Shown here one piece after another: positions 8,140 through 16,316 of a stretch of 64,000 nucleotides of DNA. The position numbers were made by a program, and so were the translations under genes. The stretch comes from DASQZT01 sp963728965. GTDB lineage: Bacteria > Acidobacteriota > Terriglobia > Bryobacterales > Bryobacteraceae. Under the pieces are notes generated by a model that saw only the letters and a list, made by a program, of their open reading frames with translations, did no database searches and was not told the origin of the DNA. The stretch's first letter is position 1, and every line of letters begins with the position of its first letter. The stretch is taken from positions 1,674,001-1,738,000 of the forward strand of contig CAVSMH010000006.1 in assembly GCA_963728965.1 (NCBI GenBank). The letters are read 5' to 3'.

Positions 8140-9619
8140 CCCTCAAAAAGCAACAACGGCGCAGGCAGCGGCGGAGCAAACCCTGGAGCAGCCGAGTCTC
8201 CTCGATCAGATCGTGGAGCAGGGGCGGCTCGCTCGCGACCCGGCATCGAAAGAGCGCGGCAAGAACCTGGTGAAGGATTTCGTGGCGCAGGTGCTGGATG
8301 GCGCCATGACGGTATCCAGGGACGCCGAGGCCATGATCACGGCGCGCATCGCGCAGATCGACCACCTGGTTTCGATCCAGCTTAACGAGGTCCTGCACCA
8401 CACGGCGTTCCAGAAGCTGGAAGCCAGTTGGCGCGGCCTCAAGTACCTGATGGACCAGAGCGAAACCAGCTCCATGCTCAAGATCAAGGTGCTCAACGTC
8501 AGCAAGCGGGAGCTGCTTCGGGACTTGCAGCGAGCGCCGGAATTCGACCAGAGCGCGCTGTTCAAGAAAGTCTACGAAGAAGAGTACGGCGTTTTCGGCG
8601 GCGCGCCCTTCGCTGCCATGATTGGCGACTACGAATTCGGCAAGGGGCCCGAAGAGATCGAGCTGCTCGAGAAGATCTCCAACGTGGCGGCGGCGGCGCA
8701 CGCCCCGTTCCTCACCGGAACGGATGCGTCGATGCTGAATATGGACAGCTTCACCTCGATCGACGCCCCGCGCGATCTGGGGAAGATTTTCGACACCACC
8801 GAGTATGCTAAGTGGAAGAGCTTCCGCCAGAGCGAGGATTCCCGCTATGTCGGGCTGTGCCTGCCGCACATCCTGATGCGGCTGCCGTACGGCCGGGATG
8901 GCGCTTCCGTGGACGCTTTCAACTACGAAGAGGGCGTGGACGGGACCGACCACTCCAAGTACCTGTGGGCCAATGCAGCCTGGTCGTTGGGCGCGCGCCT
9001 GACGAATGCCTTCGCCCGTTACGGCTGGTGCGCCGCTATCCGCGGCGTGGAAGGCGGCGGACTGGTGGAAGGACTGCCCACCCACAACTTCACCACCGAC
9101 TCCGGTGAAATCGCCCTGAAGTGCCCCACCGAATCGCCGATCACCGACCGGCGCGAAAAGGAACTGGCCGACCTCGGCTTCGTTCCGCTGGTGCACTGCA
9201 AGGGCACCGACTACGCCGCGTTCTTCAGCGTGCAATCGGCCCAGAAGGCCAAGATGTACGATAAGGATGCGGCCAACGCGAATGCCCGCCTCTCGACGCA
9301 ATTGCCGTACATTTTGGCAATTTCGCGTTTTGCGCACTACTTGAAGGCCATGATGCGCGACAAGATCGGCAGCTTCATGTCGCGCAAGGAATGCGAAGTT
9401 TTCCTGAACCAGTGGATCCTGCAATATGTCGTCGGAAACGACGAAGTCGCCGCTGATGTGAAAGCCAGGCGGCCTCTGCGCGACGCCAAGATCGAAGTGA
9501 TGGAAATCCCGGGCAAGCCGGGAGCCTATCGCGCGGTGGCGTTCCTGAAGCCCCATTTCCAACTGGACGAGCTCGCAATTTCGCTGCGGCTGGTCGCAGA
9601 CCTGCCGATCAAGAAGTAA
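8132..9619 (+). CDS. tssC: T6SS contractile sheath large subunit TssC (VipB/ImpC)
   Basis: This 495-residue protein is of typical TssC length and carries characteristic segments: QIDHLVSIQLNEVLHHTAFQ, the conserved EASWRGLKYLM block, PHILMRLPYG and a C-terminal gp18-like fold region. With TssB it forms the sheath that contracts to expel the Hcp tube. The ATG lies within the ATGAGTGA that also ends tssB, so the pair is translationally coupled. A strong hairpin follows 12 bases after its stop, separating the sheath genes from hcp. Confidence 0.96.
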   Translation: MSDPQKATTAQAAAEQTLEQPSLLDQIVEQGRLARDPASKERGKNLVKDFVAQVLDGAMTVSRDAEAMITARIAQIDHLVSIQLNEVLHHTAFQKLEASWRGLKYLMDQSETSSMLKIKVLNVSKRELLRDLQRAPEFDQSALFKKVYEEEYGVFGGAPFAAMIGDYEFGKGPEEIELLEKISNVAAAAHAPFLTGTDASMLNMDSFTSIDAPRDLGKIFDTTEYAKWKSFRQSEDSRYVGLCLPHILMRLPYGRDGASVDAFNYEEGVDGTDHSKYLWANAAWSLGARLTNAFARYGWCAAIRGVEGGGLVEGLPTHNFTTDSGEIALKCPTESPITDRREKELADLGFVPLVHCKGTDYAAFFSVQSAQKAKMYDKDAANANARLSTQLPYILAISRFAHYLKAMMRDKIGSFMSRKECEVFLNQWILQYVVGNDEVAADVKARRPLRDAKIEVMEIPGKPGAYRAVAFLKPHFQLDELAISLRLVADLPIKK

Positions 9620-9631
9620 CCTTCGGAGCCG

Positions 9632-9660
9632 CCGGCGGGTCTCTTCTCGAAACCCGCCGG
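9632..9660 (+). terminator. GC-rich hairpin between tssC and hcp
   Basis: CCGGCGGGT (9632-9640) and ACCCGCCGG (9652-9660) form a perfect 9-bp stem with an 11-base loop. No T-run follows (TGAGAAAA). It may be an RNA-stability element or partial terminator setting the tssBC:hcp ratio. Confidence 0.4.
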
Positions 9661-9698
9661 TGAGAAAATTCAACCAGACAGACAAGGAGGAGACGTTA

Positions 9699-10190
9699 AT
9701 GGCGTATGATGCGTTTTTGAAGTTCGAGTCGCCGGCCGTGGCCGGTGAATCGACCGATGAGAAGCACCCTGGGGAGATCGAAGTCTCGTCGTTCAGTTGG
9801 GGCGTGGTTCACGCACAGACCGTAGGCTCGGCGACTGGCGGCGGCGGTTCCGGCAGGGCGGCGCTGCAGGACATCCACTTCACCAAGGACGTGGACAAAG
9901 CGAGCTCGGTGCTGTTCCAGCACTGCGCGGTGGGCACGCACTTCGACAAAGTCACCCTGAGTGTGCGCAAGGCCGGCGGTTCGCAGATGGAATACCTGAA
10001 GTTCGTGATGCAGACGGTGTTCGTCTCGTCGTACCAGGTGGGCAGCGCGCATGGTCAGGAGAACGCTACCGAGCAGTTCTCGCTGGCGGTGGGCAAGTTC
10101 GCCTACGACTACACGCCGCAGAAGCCCGATGGCAGCCCCGGCGCCAGCGTGCACGGCGGTTGGGACGCCCTGTCCAACAAGAAATTCTGA
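9699..10190 (+). CDS. hcp: T6SS inner tube protein Hcp (TssD)
   Basis: This 163-residue protein is a typical Hcp: MAYDAFLKFESPAVAGES, then EIEVSSFSWG and the ASSVLFQHCAVG segment before the C-terminal strands. Hcp hexamers stack into the tube that is expelled and can carry small effectors. I chose the ATG at 9699 because AAGGAGG lies 9-15 bases upstream; the open frame begins 39 bases earlier but has no similarity there. The gene is framed by hairpins at 9632-9660 and 10211-10237, consistent with separate control of this abundant protein. Confidence 0.96.
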   Translation: MAYDAFLKFESPAVAGESTDEKHPGEIEVSSFSWGVVHAQTVGSATGGGGSGRAALQDIHFTKDVDKASSVLFQHCAVGTHFDKVTLSVRKAGGSQMEYLKFVMQTVFVSSYQVGSAHGQENATEQFSLAVGKFAYDYTPQKPDGSPGASVHGGWDALSNKKF

Positions 10191-10210
10191 CAATGTTCGC
10201 CCCTTTCCCA

Positions 10211-10237
10211 CCGGCCCTGGCCCTTCCGCCGGGCCGG
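10211..10237 (+). terminator. GC-rich hairpin between hcp and tagJ
   Basis: CCGGCCC (10211-10217) pairs with GGGCCGG (10231-10237) across a 13-base loop, 20 bases after the hcp stop. It lacks a T-run. It could attenuate read-through so that hcp is made in excess of tagJ-tssA. Confidence 0.35.
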
Positions 10238-10269
10238 CGGGGAACCGGCTTTGACTCGTTGGGGACCTT

Positions 10270-11001
10270 ATGATGACTGCCGCTGAACTTTATCGGAATG
10301 GCCGCCTGAGCGATGCCATCCAGGCGCTGGGCGTGGAATTGCGGGACAATCCCACCGATGCGAAGCGCCGCACATTCCTCTTTGAGCTGCTGTGTTTCGC
10401 CGGCGAATACGACCGCGCGGAAAAGCACTTGAATATTCTTTCGGACGCCAACCGGGATGCGGCCACGGGGGCGCTGATGTATCGCGCCGCCCTGGCGGGC
10501 GAACGCACGCGCAACGAGCTGTTCGAAAAGAAAGACTACCCCACCGCGCCGGCCGAGCCGGTGACCGGAACGTTGAACGGCAAGCCGTTCGAATCGCTGG
10601 AAGATGCCGACCCGCGCATCGGTCCGAGGCTGGAGATCTACGCCGCCGGCGATTACATGTGGCTTCCGCTGGCGCACATCGCCTCGATCCAGCTCCAGGC
10701 GCCGCGGCGTCTGCGCGATCTGTTGTGGGCGCCCGCGCTGGTGCGCACCGGTCCGAAGTTTCGTACCCTGGAGTTGGGAGAGGTGCTGGTCCCGGCTCTT
10801 TCGCCGTTCAGTTTCCGACACTCCGACGATGCGGTGCGCCTGGGACGCGCGACCGTGTGGGAGGAGGACGGTGCTGAGGTGGTTCCATTCGGCCAGAAAA
10901 TGCTGCTGGTGGACGGCGAGGAATTCCCGCTCCTGGAGTTGCGCCAACTGGAGATAGCCGGGGCTGAAGAAACCTCGCAAAGCCATGCCTCTGCGCAATG
11001 A
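10270..11001 (+). CDS. tagJ: T6SS accessory protein TagJ (ImpE family)
   Basis: This 243-residue protein starts with a tetratricopeptide-like helical half (AELYRNGRLSDAIQALGVELRDNPTDAKRRTFLFELLCFAGEYDRAEKHL) and continues in a beta-rich half (IYAAGDYMWLPLAHIASI, RDLLWAPALVRTG), the signature of ImpE/TagJ. In Pseudomonas TagJ binds the sheath component TssB and modulates sheath turnover; it is a non-universal T6SS component. It overlaps tssA by 17 bases, so the two are coupled. Two successive ATGs (10270, 10273) are possible starts. Confidence 0.88.
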   Translation: MMTAAELYRNGRLSDAIQALGVELRDNPTDAKRRTFLFELLCFAGEYDRAEKHLNILSDANRDAATGALMYRAALAGERTRNELFEKKDYPTAPAEPVTGTLNGKPFESLEDADPRIGPRLEIYAAGDYMWLPLAHIASIQLQAPRRLRDLLWAPALVRTGPKFRTLELGEVLVPALSPFSFRHSDDAVRLGRATVWEEDGAEVVPFGQKMLLVDGEEFPLLELRQLEIAGAEETSQSHASAQ

Positions 11002-12838
11002 TCTGTTGAATCCGATTTCGCCTAATCAACCCAGCGGCGAAAACCTGCGCTACGCTCCGGTCTACGACAAAATCAAAGATGCCCGCCGCGAAGATGATGA
11101 CGCGCCGCAGGGTGACTGGAAATTTGAGCGCAAACAAGCCGATTGGCCGCTGACGATCAAACTCATCAGCGAGGCTCTGGCTACCAAGACCAAAGATCTG
11201 CAACTGGTAGCGTGGCTGGGTGAGGCGATGCTGCGCCGGGAAGGCGTGGCGGGGCTGCGCGAGGTGCTGGATCTCGCGCGCGGGTATCTGGAGACCTTCT
11301 GGGATACCGTGTACCCCGAGCTGGAGGACGGGGATGCGGAATTTCGCGCGGCTCCCCTGGTCTGGCTCGGCGAACGGCTCGAGCTTTCGATTAAGCGATC
11401 GCCCATCACCAAGGGCAAGCTCAGTCCGCTCCAGTATGAAGAAGCCCGCAAAATCGGCAGCGAAGCCGAGGCGGCGGAGAGCTACGAGAAACTGGAGGCG
11501 CGTCAGCAGGCACTGGCGGAAGGCAAGATTCCCATCGAACAGTGGGACAAGGATTTCGAGAGCACGCCGAAGCAGTTCTATAAGGATCTGGAAGCCACTT
11601 ACGACGCTACGCTGGAATCGGTCGGCCGGCTGGCGGAAATCTGCGACGAGAAGTTCGGCGATGTCAGCCCCTCGTTCCGGCCGCTGAAGAATGTGCTCGA
11701 AGAGGTCCGGCAGACGGTTCACATTCTCCTGATTAAGAAGCTGGAGCAGGATCCCGACGAGCCCTCGCCCGATGCCGTGCCCGATGTCGAAGAAGCGATT
11801 GCCGAGCCGGAGTATGTGGCGCCGGTCGCGACCGGTGGGGCGGCGGCGGCCGCAGCGCCCGCGCGGATCCCGGCGGGGAAGCTCACGGCCGAGCCGCAAA
11901 GCTGGGAGGACGCCATATCGCGGGTGGTATCGGCGGCGAAGTACATGCGCGCGCAGGACAACACGAATCCGGCGCCGTACCTGCTCCTGCGCGGTCTGCG
12001 CTGGGGCGAACTGCGCGCCGCCGGAGACTATATCGATCAGACCAAGCTGGGGGCTCCGCCATCGGAAATCCGCCAGGCGCTCAAGAAAGCGTCCCTCGAA
12101 GGCAACTGGGCCCAAGTACTGGAGACCGCCGAGACGGCGATGGGCATGGAATGCGGGCGAGGCTGGCTCGACCTGCAACGCTTCGTGGGCCGGGCCTGCG
12201 AGTCGCTGGGGTACGATGCCATTCGTTCGGCGGTGGTCGCCGAGCTGAAGTCGCTCCTGGCGTGCTATCCGCAGCTGCCCGAATACACCATGATGGACGA
12301 CACGCCCACGGCGAACGCGGAGACCCTGGCCTGGATTCAGGAGGTGATTCCTCCGCCCGCGCCGGAGCCGGTGGCGGCCGCACCGGAGCCGGAAGTGGAA
12401 TTGGAAACGGTCTACCGGTACGTGGACCATGAGGCCGAGGCGCCGGGAGACGCATCCGAACCGCCGCCGCCGGATGTTTTTGATCTGGCCGTGCAGGCCG
12501 CCCGTTCGGGGCGCACCGCCGAGGGCATCGAACTGCTGATGCGCGAAATGATGCAGGAACCGAGCGGCCGCGGGCGCTTCCAGCGCAAGGTGCAGGTGGC
12601 GCAGCTTTGCCTCACTACCGGCAACGAGGCCGTGGCCCTGCCGATCCTGCAAGAGGCTGCCGCCGAGATCGAGCATCGCAAACTGGAAGACTGGGAGACG
12701 CGCGAGATGGTCGCTCACCCGCTGGCCATGCTCTACAAGTGCCTGGCCAAGTCCGATGGCGCCGGCGAACTGCGGCAGAAACTGTATGCCGCCATCTGCC
12801 GGCTCGACCCGCTGGCCGCCATTCAGATAGCGAGATAA
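10985..12838 (+). CDS. tssA: T6SS cap/assembly protein TssA
   Basis: This 617-residue protein carries the ImpA N-terminal domain (residues about 8-130: NPISPNQPSGENLRYAPVYD and the WPLTIKLISEALATKTKDLQ region). A central linker rich in Ala, Glu and Pro follows at about 255-300, with another Pro/Glu-rich stretch near 455-485, then a long helical C-terminal part. TssA recruits TssK and caps the growing sheath. It is at the long end of the TssA range, similar to forms with extended C-terminal domains. It overlaps tagJ upstream by 17 bases and is followed by tssE after 3 bases. Confidence 0.92.
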   Translation: MPLRNDLLNPISPNQPSGENLRYAPVYDKIKDARREDDDAPQGDWKFERKQADWPLTIKLISEALATKTKDLQLVAWLGEAMLRREGVAGLREVLDLARGYLETFWDTVYPELEDGDAEFRAAPLVWLGERLELSIKRSPITKGKLSPLQYEEARKIGSEAEAAESYEKLEARQQALAEGKIPIEQWDKDFESTPKQFYKDLEATYDATLESVGRLAEICDEKFGDVSPSFRPLKNVLEEVRQTVHILLIKKLEQDPDEPSPDAVPDVEEAIAEPEYVAPVATGGAAAAAAPARIPAGKLTAEPQSWEDAISRVVSAAKYMRAQDNTNPAPYLLLRGLRWGELRAAGDYIDQTKLGAPPSEIRQALKKASLEGNWAQVLETAETAMGMECGRGWLDLQRFVGRACESLGYDAIRSAVVAELKSLLACYPQLPEYTMMDDTPTANAETLAWIQEVIPPPAPEPVAAAPEPEVELETVYRYVDHEAEAPGDASEPPPPDVFDLAVQAARSGRTAEGIELLMREMMQEPSGRGRFQRKVQVAQLCLTTGNEAVALPILQEAAAEIEHRKLEDWETREMVAHPLAMLYKCLAKSDGAGELRQKLYAAICRLDPLAAIQIAR

Positions 12839-12841
12839 CCT

Positions 12842-13345
12842 ATGCCACGCTGGGAACCCGACCAGACCGTTTCGCAATCGCTGCTCGAACGATTGATCGA
12901 CCGAGACCCGAAGAACCAGGCGCCGGAGACGCCGCTGACCCGGGCGCAGTCGGTCCGCCAGTTGAAATCTTCGGTGCGGCGGGATCTCGAGTGGCTGCTG
13001 AATTCGCGGCGCAATCCCGAGCCCGCGGGCAACGAGTACCAGGAGCTGGCAGAATCGCTTTACAATTTCGGATTGCCGGACCTGACCTCGCTCAACTGGC
13101 AGTCGGCCCGCGACCGCCAGAAGCTGTGCCGGCTGCTGGAGCAGACCCTGGCCACCTTCGAGCCGCGCTTGCGGCGGGCCAAGGTCATTGCGCTCGAGGC
13201 GTCACAGGGTGCCCAGCACGTGGTGCGGTTTCAGATTGAAGGCATGCTGGACATGGACCCGGCGCCGGAGCACATCTCCTTCGACACGGTCCTGCAACTC
13301 ACCAGCGGCGAGTACCAGGTGAAGGGAGACCCGAGTGCGGGATGA
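12842..13345 (+). CDS. tssE: T6SS baseplate wedge protein TssE (gp25-like)
   Basis: This 167-residue protein has the GPW/gp25 fold expected of TssE: SVLERL-like start (SQSLLERLIDRDP), then SVRRDLEWLLNSRR, where tail baseplate homologues have the conserved LLNTR motif, and a C-terminal VVRFQIEGML strand. With TssF and TssG it builds the baseplate wedge that nucleates the sheath. It starts 3 bases after the tssA stop and overlaps the tssF GTG start by 11 bases. Confidence 0.94.
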   Translation: MPRWEPDQTVSQSLLERLIDRDPKNQAPETPLTRAQSVRQLKSSVRRDLEWLLNSRRNPEPAGNEYQELAESLYNFGLPDLTSLNWQSARDRQKLCRLLEQTLATFEPRLRRAKVIALEASQGAQHVVRFQIEGMLDMDPAPEHISFDTVLQLTSGEYQVKGDPSAG

Positions 13346-15176
13346 TCTGCTGCTCTACTATGAGCGCGAGCTGAGCTTTCTTCGCCAGATGGGCGCCGAA
13401 TTCGCCGCCAAGTACCCCAAGATCGCCTCGCGGCTGGTGCTGGAGCCCGATAAGTGCGAAGATCCGCATGTCGAACGCATGATCGAGGCCTTCGCGTTTC
13501 TGGCCGGCCGGGTCCACCTGAAGATCGACGATGAGTTTCCCGAAATTACCGAGTCGCTGCTGAGCATCCTGTATCCGCACTACCTGCGGCCGATTCCGTC
13601 GATGTCGATCGCCCAGTTTCACGTGGATGCGGACCAGGTGACGCCCGAAACGGGGCTCACGCTCGAGCGCGGTTCGGTGCTGAATTCGCGCCCGGTACAC
13701 GGGATCCCGTGCAAGTTCCGCACCTGTTACGACGTGACATTCTGGCCGGTGGAGGTGGCGGAGGCCGAGTGGAAAACGCCGGACCGCCTGCAACCGGCCA
13801 TCAAGTTCTCCGATGCCGCCGCGGCGGTGCGGATCGAACTGCGCTGCCAGGGCGACCTGCCGTTCTCGAAGATGTCGCTGGACTCGCTGCGGTTTTATAT
13901 CAGCGGCGAAAGCAACTTGACTTACACGCTGTACGAAGTGCTGATGAACAACTGCGTGCAGGTCATCGTGCGCGACCCCACGCCGCGTTCGAAGATCCAG
14001 CCGGTGTACCTTTCGCACGACTCGCTCAAAGCCGTGGGATTCGGCGAAGACGAGGGCATGCTGCCCTATCCCCGGCGCTCGTTTGTGGGATACCGGCTGC
14101 TCCAGGAGTACTTCTGCCTGCCGCAGAAGTTCTTCTTCATCGATTTGACCGGGCTCGACGAGATCGCGGCGGCCGGGTTCGGGAAGCGCGCCGAAGTGAT
14201 TTTTCTGATTTCGCCGTTCGAGCGCGGCGACCGCCGGCAGGCGCTCGAGCTTGGGGTGAACGCCCGGACATTCCGCCTGGGCTGCTCGCCGATCGTGAAC
14301 CTGTTTGCCAAGCTGGCCGAGCCCATTCTGCTCGACCACACGCGCTACGAGTACCAGGTGATCCCTGATGTGAGCCGCCGCAAAGCGATGGAGGTGTTCG
14401 AGGTCACTGAAGTGACCAACGTCAACCCGCAAACTCAGGAGGTGCTGCGCTTCGAGCCGCTGTACTCGTTCCGCCACGGCGCGGGGCGCTCCAAGGTGCC
14501 GGCGTTCTGGCGCGCCGCCCGCAGGCCGTCGGGCCACCGCGACGATGAGGGTACGGAAGTCTTCCTGTCGCTGGTGGACCTCTCTTCGCGGCCGGTGAAG
14601 CCGAACGTCGATTCGCTGATGGTGCGCACCATCTGCTCCAATCGCGACCTGCCGGCGCGCCTCCCTTTCGGCAACGAGATGGGAGATTTCGAACTCGAGG
14701 GAGCGCTGCCGCTCAAGCGCATCGTGGCGCTGATCAAGCCGACCGACGCGCTCCGCCCGCCGCTGGCCAAGGACTCGCAGTGGCGGCTGATTTCGCAGCT
14801 TTCCTTGAATTACCTGTCGCTGGTGGAGGAGGGGCGGGAGGCCTTGCAGGAAATCCTGCGCCTGTACAATTTCACCGGCTCGACGCATTCCGAAAAGCAG
14901 ATCGAAGGGCTGGTGTCGGTGGCCAGCAAGCGTCACTTCGCGCGGGTGATTTCTGAAGACGGTATGGCTTTCGCGCGAGGCACGCAGGTGGATATCGAAT
15001 TTGACGAAGAGCAGTTCGTGGGCGGCGGCGTGTACCTGTTCGCCGCCGTGCTCGAATGCTTCCTGGGGCTCTACACATCGATGAACAGCTTCAGCCAGCT
15101 GCGCGTGCGCACCCGGCAGAGAAAGGAGACGCTGAGACAGTGGCCACCGCGGGCCGGACGGAAAATCCTGCTTTAG
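13335..15176 (+). CDS. tssF: T6SS baseplate protein TssF (ImpG/VasA)
   Basis: This 613-residue protein shows the TssF N-terminus (LLLYYERELSFLRQMGAEFAAKYP, then ASRLVLEPDKCEDPHVERMIEAFAFLAGRV), a diagnostic block for the family, and normal length. It forms the baseplate wedge with TssG and TssE. The start is GTG at 13335, inside the end of tssE, with AAGGGAGA about 8 bases upstream. The gene extends 37 bases into tssG, showing tight translational coupling of the three wedge genes. Confidence 0.95.
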   Translation: MRDDLLLYYERELSFLRQMGAEFAAKYPKIASRLVLEPDKCEDPHVERMIEAFAFLAGRVHLKIDDEFPEITESLLSILYPHYLRPIPSMSIAQFHVDADQVTPETGLTLERGSVLNSRPVHGIPCKFRTCYDVTFWPVEVAEAEWKTPDRLQPAIKFSDAAAAVRIELRCQGDLPFSKMSLDSLRFYISGESNLTYTLYEVLMNNCVQVIVRDPTPRSKIQPVYLSHDSLKAVGFGEDEGMLPYPRRSFVGYRLLQEYFCLPQKFFFIDLTGLDEIAAAGFGKRAEVIFLISPFERGDRRQALELGVNARTFRLGCSPIVNLFAKLAEPILLDHTRYEYQVIPDVSRRKAMEVFEVTEVTNVNPQTQEVLRFEPLYSFRHGAGRSKVPAFWRAARRPSGHRDDEGTEVFLSLVDLSSRPVKPNVDSLMVRTICSNRDLPARLPFGNEMGDFELEGALPLKRIVALIKPTDALRPPLAKDSQWRLISQLSLNYLSLVEEGREALQEILRLYNFTGSTHSEKQIEGLVSVASKRHFARVISEDGMAFARGTQVDIEFDEEQFVGGGVYLFAAVLECFLGLYTSMNSFSQLRVRTRQRKETLRQWPPRAGRKILL

Positions 15177-16201
15177 GCGACAATCCGGGCAAGGCACCGG
15201 TGGACCTGGAGCGCTGGCCGATTGCCGACCTGCTCGACAACGAGCCGTTCTGCTTCGAGTTCTTTCAGGCGGTCCGGCTGTTGATGCGCATGTCGCCCGA
15301 GCGCCAGGTCGTGGGACGGTTTACCAATCCCGCCGATGAAGTGGTGCGTTTCGGCGCCACCCCGTCGGTGGCGTTTCCGGCCAGCCAGATTCAGCAACTG
15401 GAGCGGCCGGCCAACGCTCCGGCGCAGATGCAGGTCAACTTCATGGGGCTGACCGGCCCCTCCGGCGTGCTCCCGCTGATGTACAGCCAGATGGTGCTGG
15501 AGCGGCTGCGCGAGCGGGACCGGACGCTGCGCGATTTTTACGACATTTTCAACCACCGGATGATCTCGCTGTTCTACCAGGCGTGGGAGAAGTACCGGTT
15601 TCCGATCCCGTACGAACGCGGCGAGCTGGACCCGTTCTCGTATCACCTGCTGGCCCTGTTGGGGCTCGGCACGCCGGGACTGCAGGACCGGCAGGCCGTA
15701 ACCGACGATGCGCTGCTGTTCTACAGCGGGCTGCTGGCGATGCATACGCGTTCGGTGACGGCGTTGCGGCAGGTGTTGTCGGAATATTTCGAAGTGCCGG
15801 TGGAGGTGGAGCAGTTCGTGGGGGCGTGGTACCCGGTGGAGGTGGAATCGCAGTGCGCGCTGGGCGACGGTCTCACCTACTCCGAGCGGTTGGGGCTCGG
15901 GGCCGTGGTCGGCGACGAAGTGTGGGACCAGCAGTCGCGGGTGCGCATTCAGCTGGGACCTCTGTCGCTCGAGCGGTATTTGGAGTTTCTTCCGGGCGGC
16001 GATGCCTACCGGCATCTCAAGGCGCTCGCCAGCTTCTTCGCAGGTGAGGAATTCGACGTCGAAGTACAACTCATCCTCAAGCGCAAGGAAGTGCCGGTGT
16101 GCGAACTCGAGCCCGAAGACGGACAGCAGTTGGGTTGGACTTCCTGGATCAAGTCGGCGGACTTCCGGCGCGATCCGGGCGACGCGATTCTGGAGCTGTA
16201 G
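15140..16201 (+). CDS. tssG: T6SS baseplate protein TssG (ImpH/VasB)
   Basis: This is a TssG family protein of 353 residues from the GTG at 15140, preceded by AAGGAG at 15122-15127. The open frame extends 84 bases further into tssF but has no family similarity there. Signatures are FEFFQAVRLL near residue 40, the QVNFMGLTGPSGVLP block and YFEVPVEVEQFVGAW. TssG bridges TssF and TssK in the wedge. The next gene, clpV, begins after a 115-bp gap in which I see only an ordinary ribosome site. Confidence 0.93.
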   Translation: MATAGRTENPALGDNPGKAPVDLERWPIADLLDNEPFCFEFFQAVRLLMRMSPERQVVGRFTNPADEVVRFGATPSVAFPASQIQQLERPANAPAQMQVNFMGLTGPSGVLPLMYSQMVLERLRERDRTLRDFYDIFNHRMISLFYQAWEKYRFPIPYERGELDPFSYHLLALLGLGTPGLQDRQAVTDDALLFYSGLLAMHTRSVTALRQVLSEYFEVPVEVEQFVGAWYPVEVESQCALGDGLTYSERLGLGAVVGDEVWDQQSRVRIQLGPLSLERYLEFLPGGDAYRHLKALASFFAGEEFDVEVQLILKRKEVPVCELEPEDGQQLGWTSWIKSADFRRDPGDAILEL

Positions 16202-16316
16202 GATGCGCGGACGGCCTGCCGCTTGCCGCGCGGATCTGTGGGAGCACAGAACCGCGGCGAAGGGAACGGAACGGGGCTGGAGCACTTAGGATTGGCAGGG
16301 TTTAGGGAGATTCTTT

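Noticed and set aside
7925..9685. A 586-codon minus-strand frame opposite tssC
   Set aside because: TssC is certain; the reverse frame is rich in Arg/His/Gln without domains, as expected of reverse-frame reading.
10808..12877. A 689-codon minus-strand frame opposite tssA
   Set aside because: TssA on the plus strand matches the ImpA family and fits operon spacing; the antisense frame is shadow.
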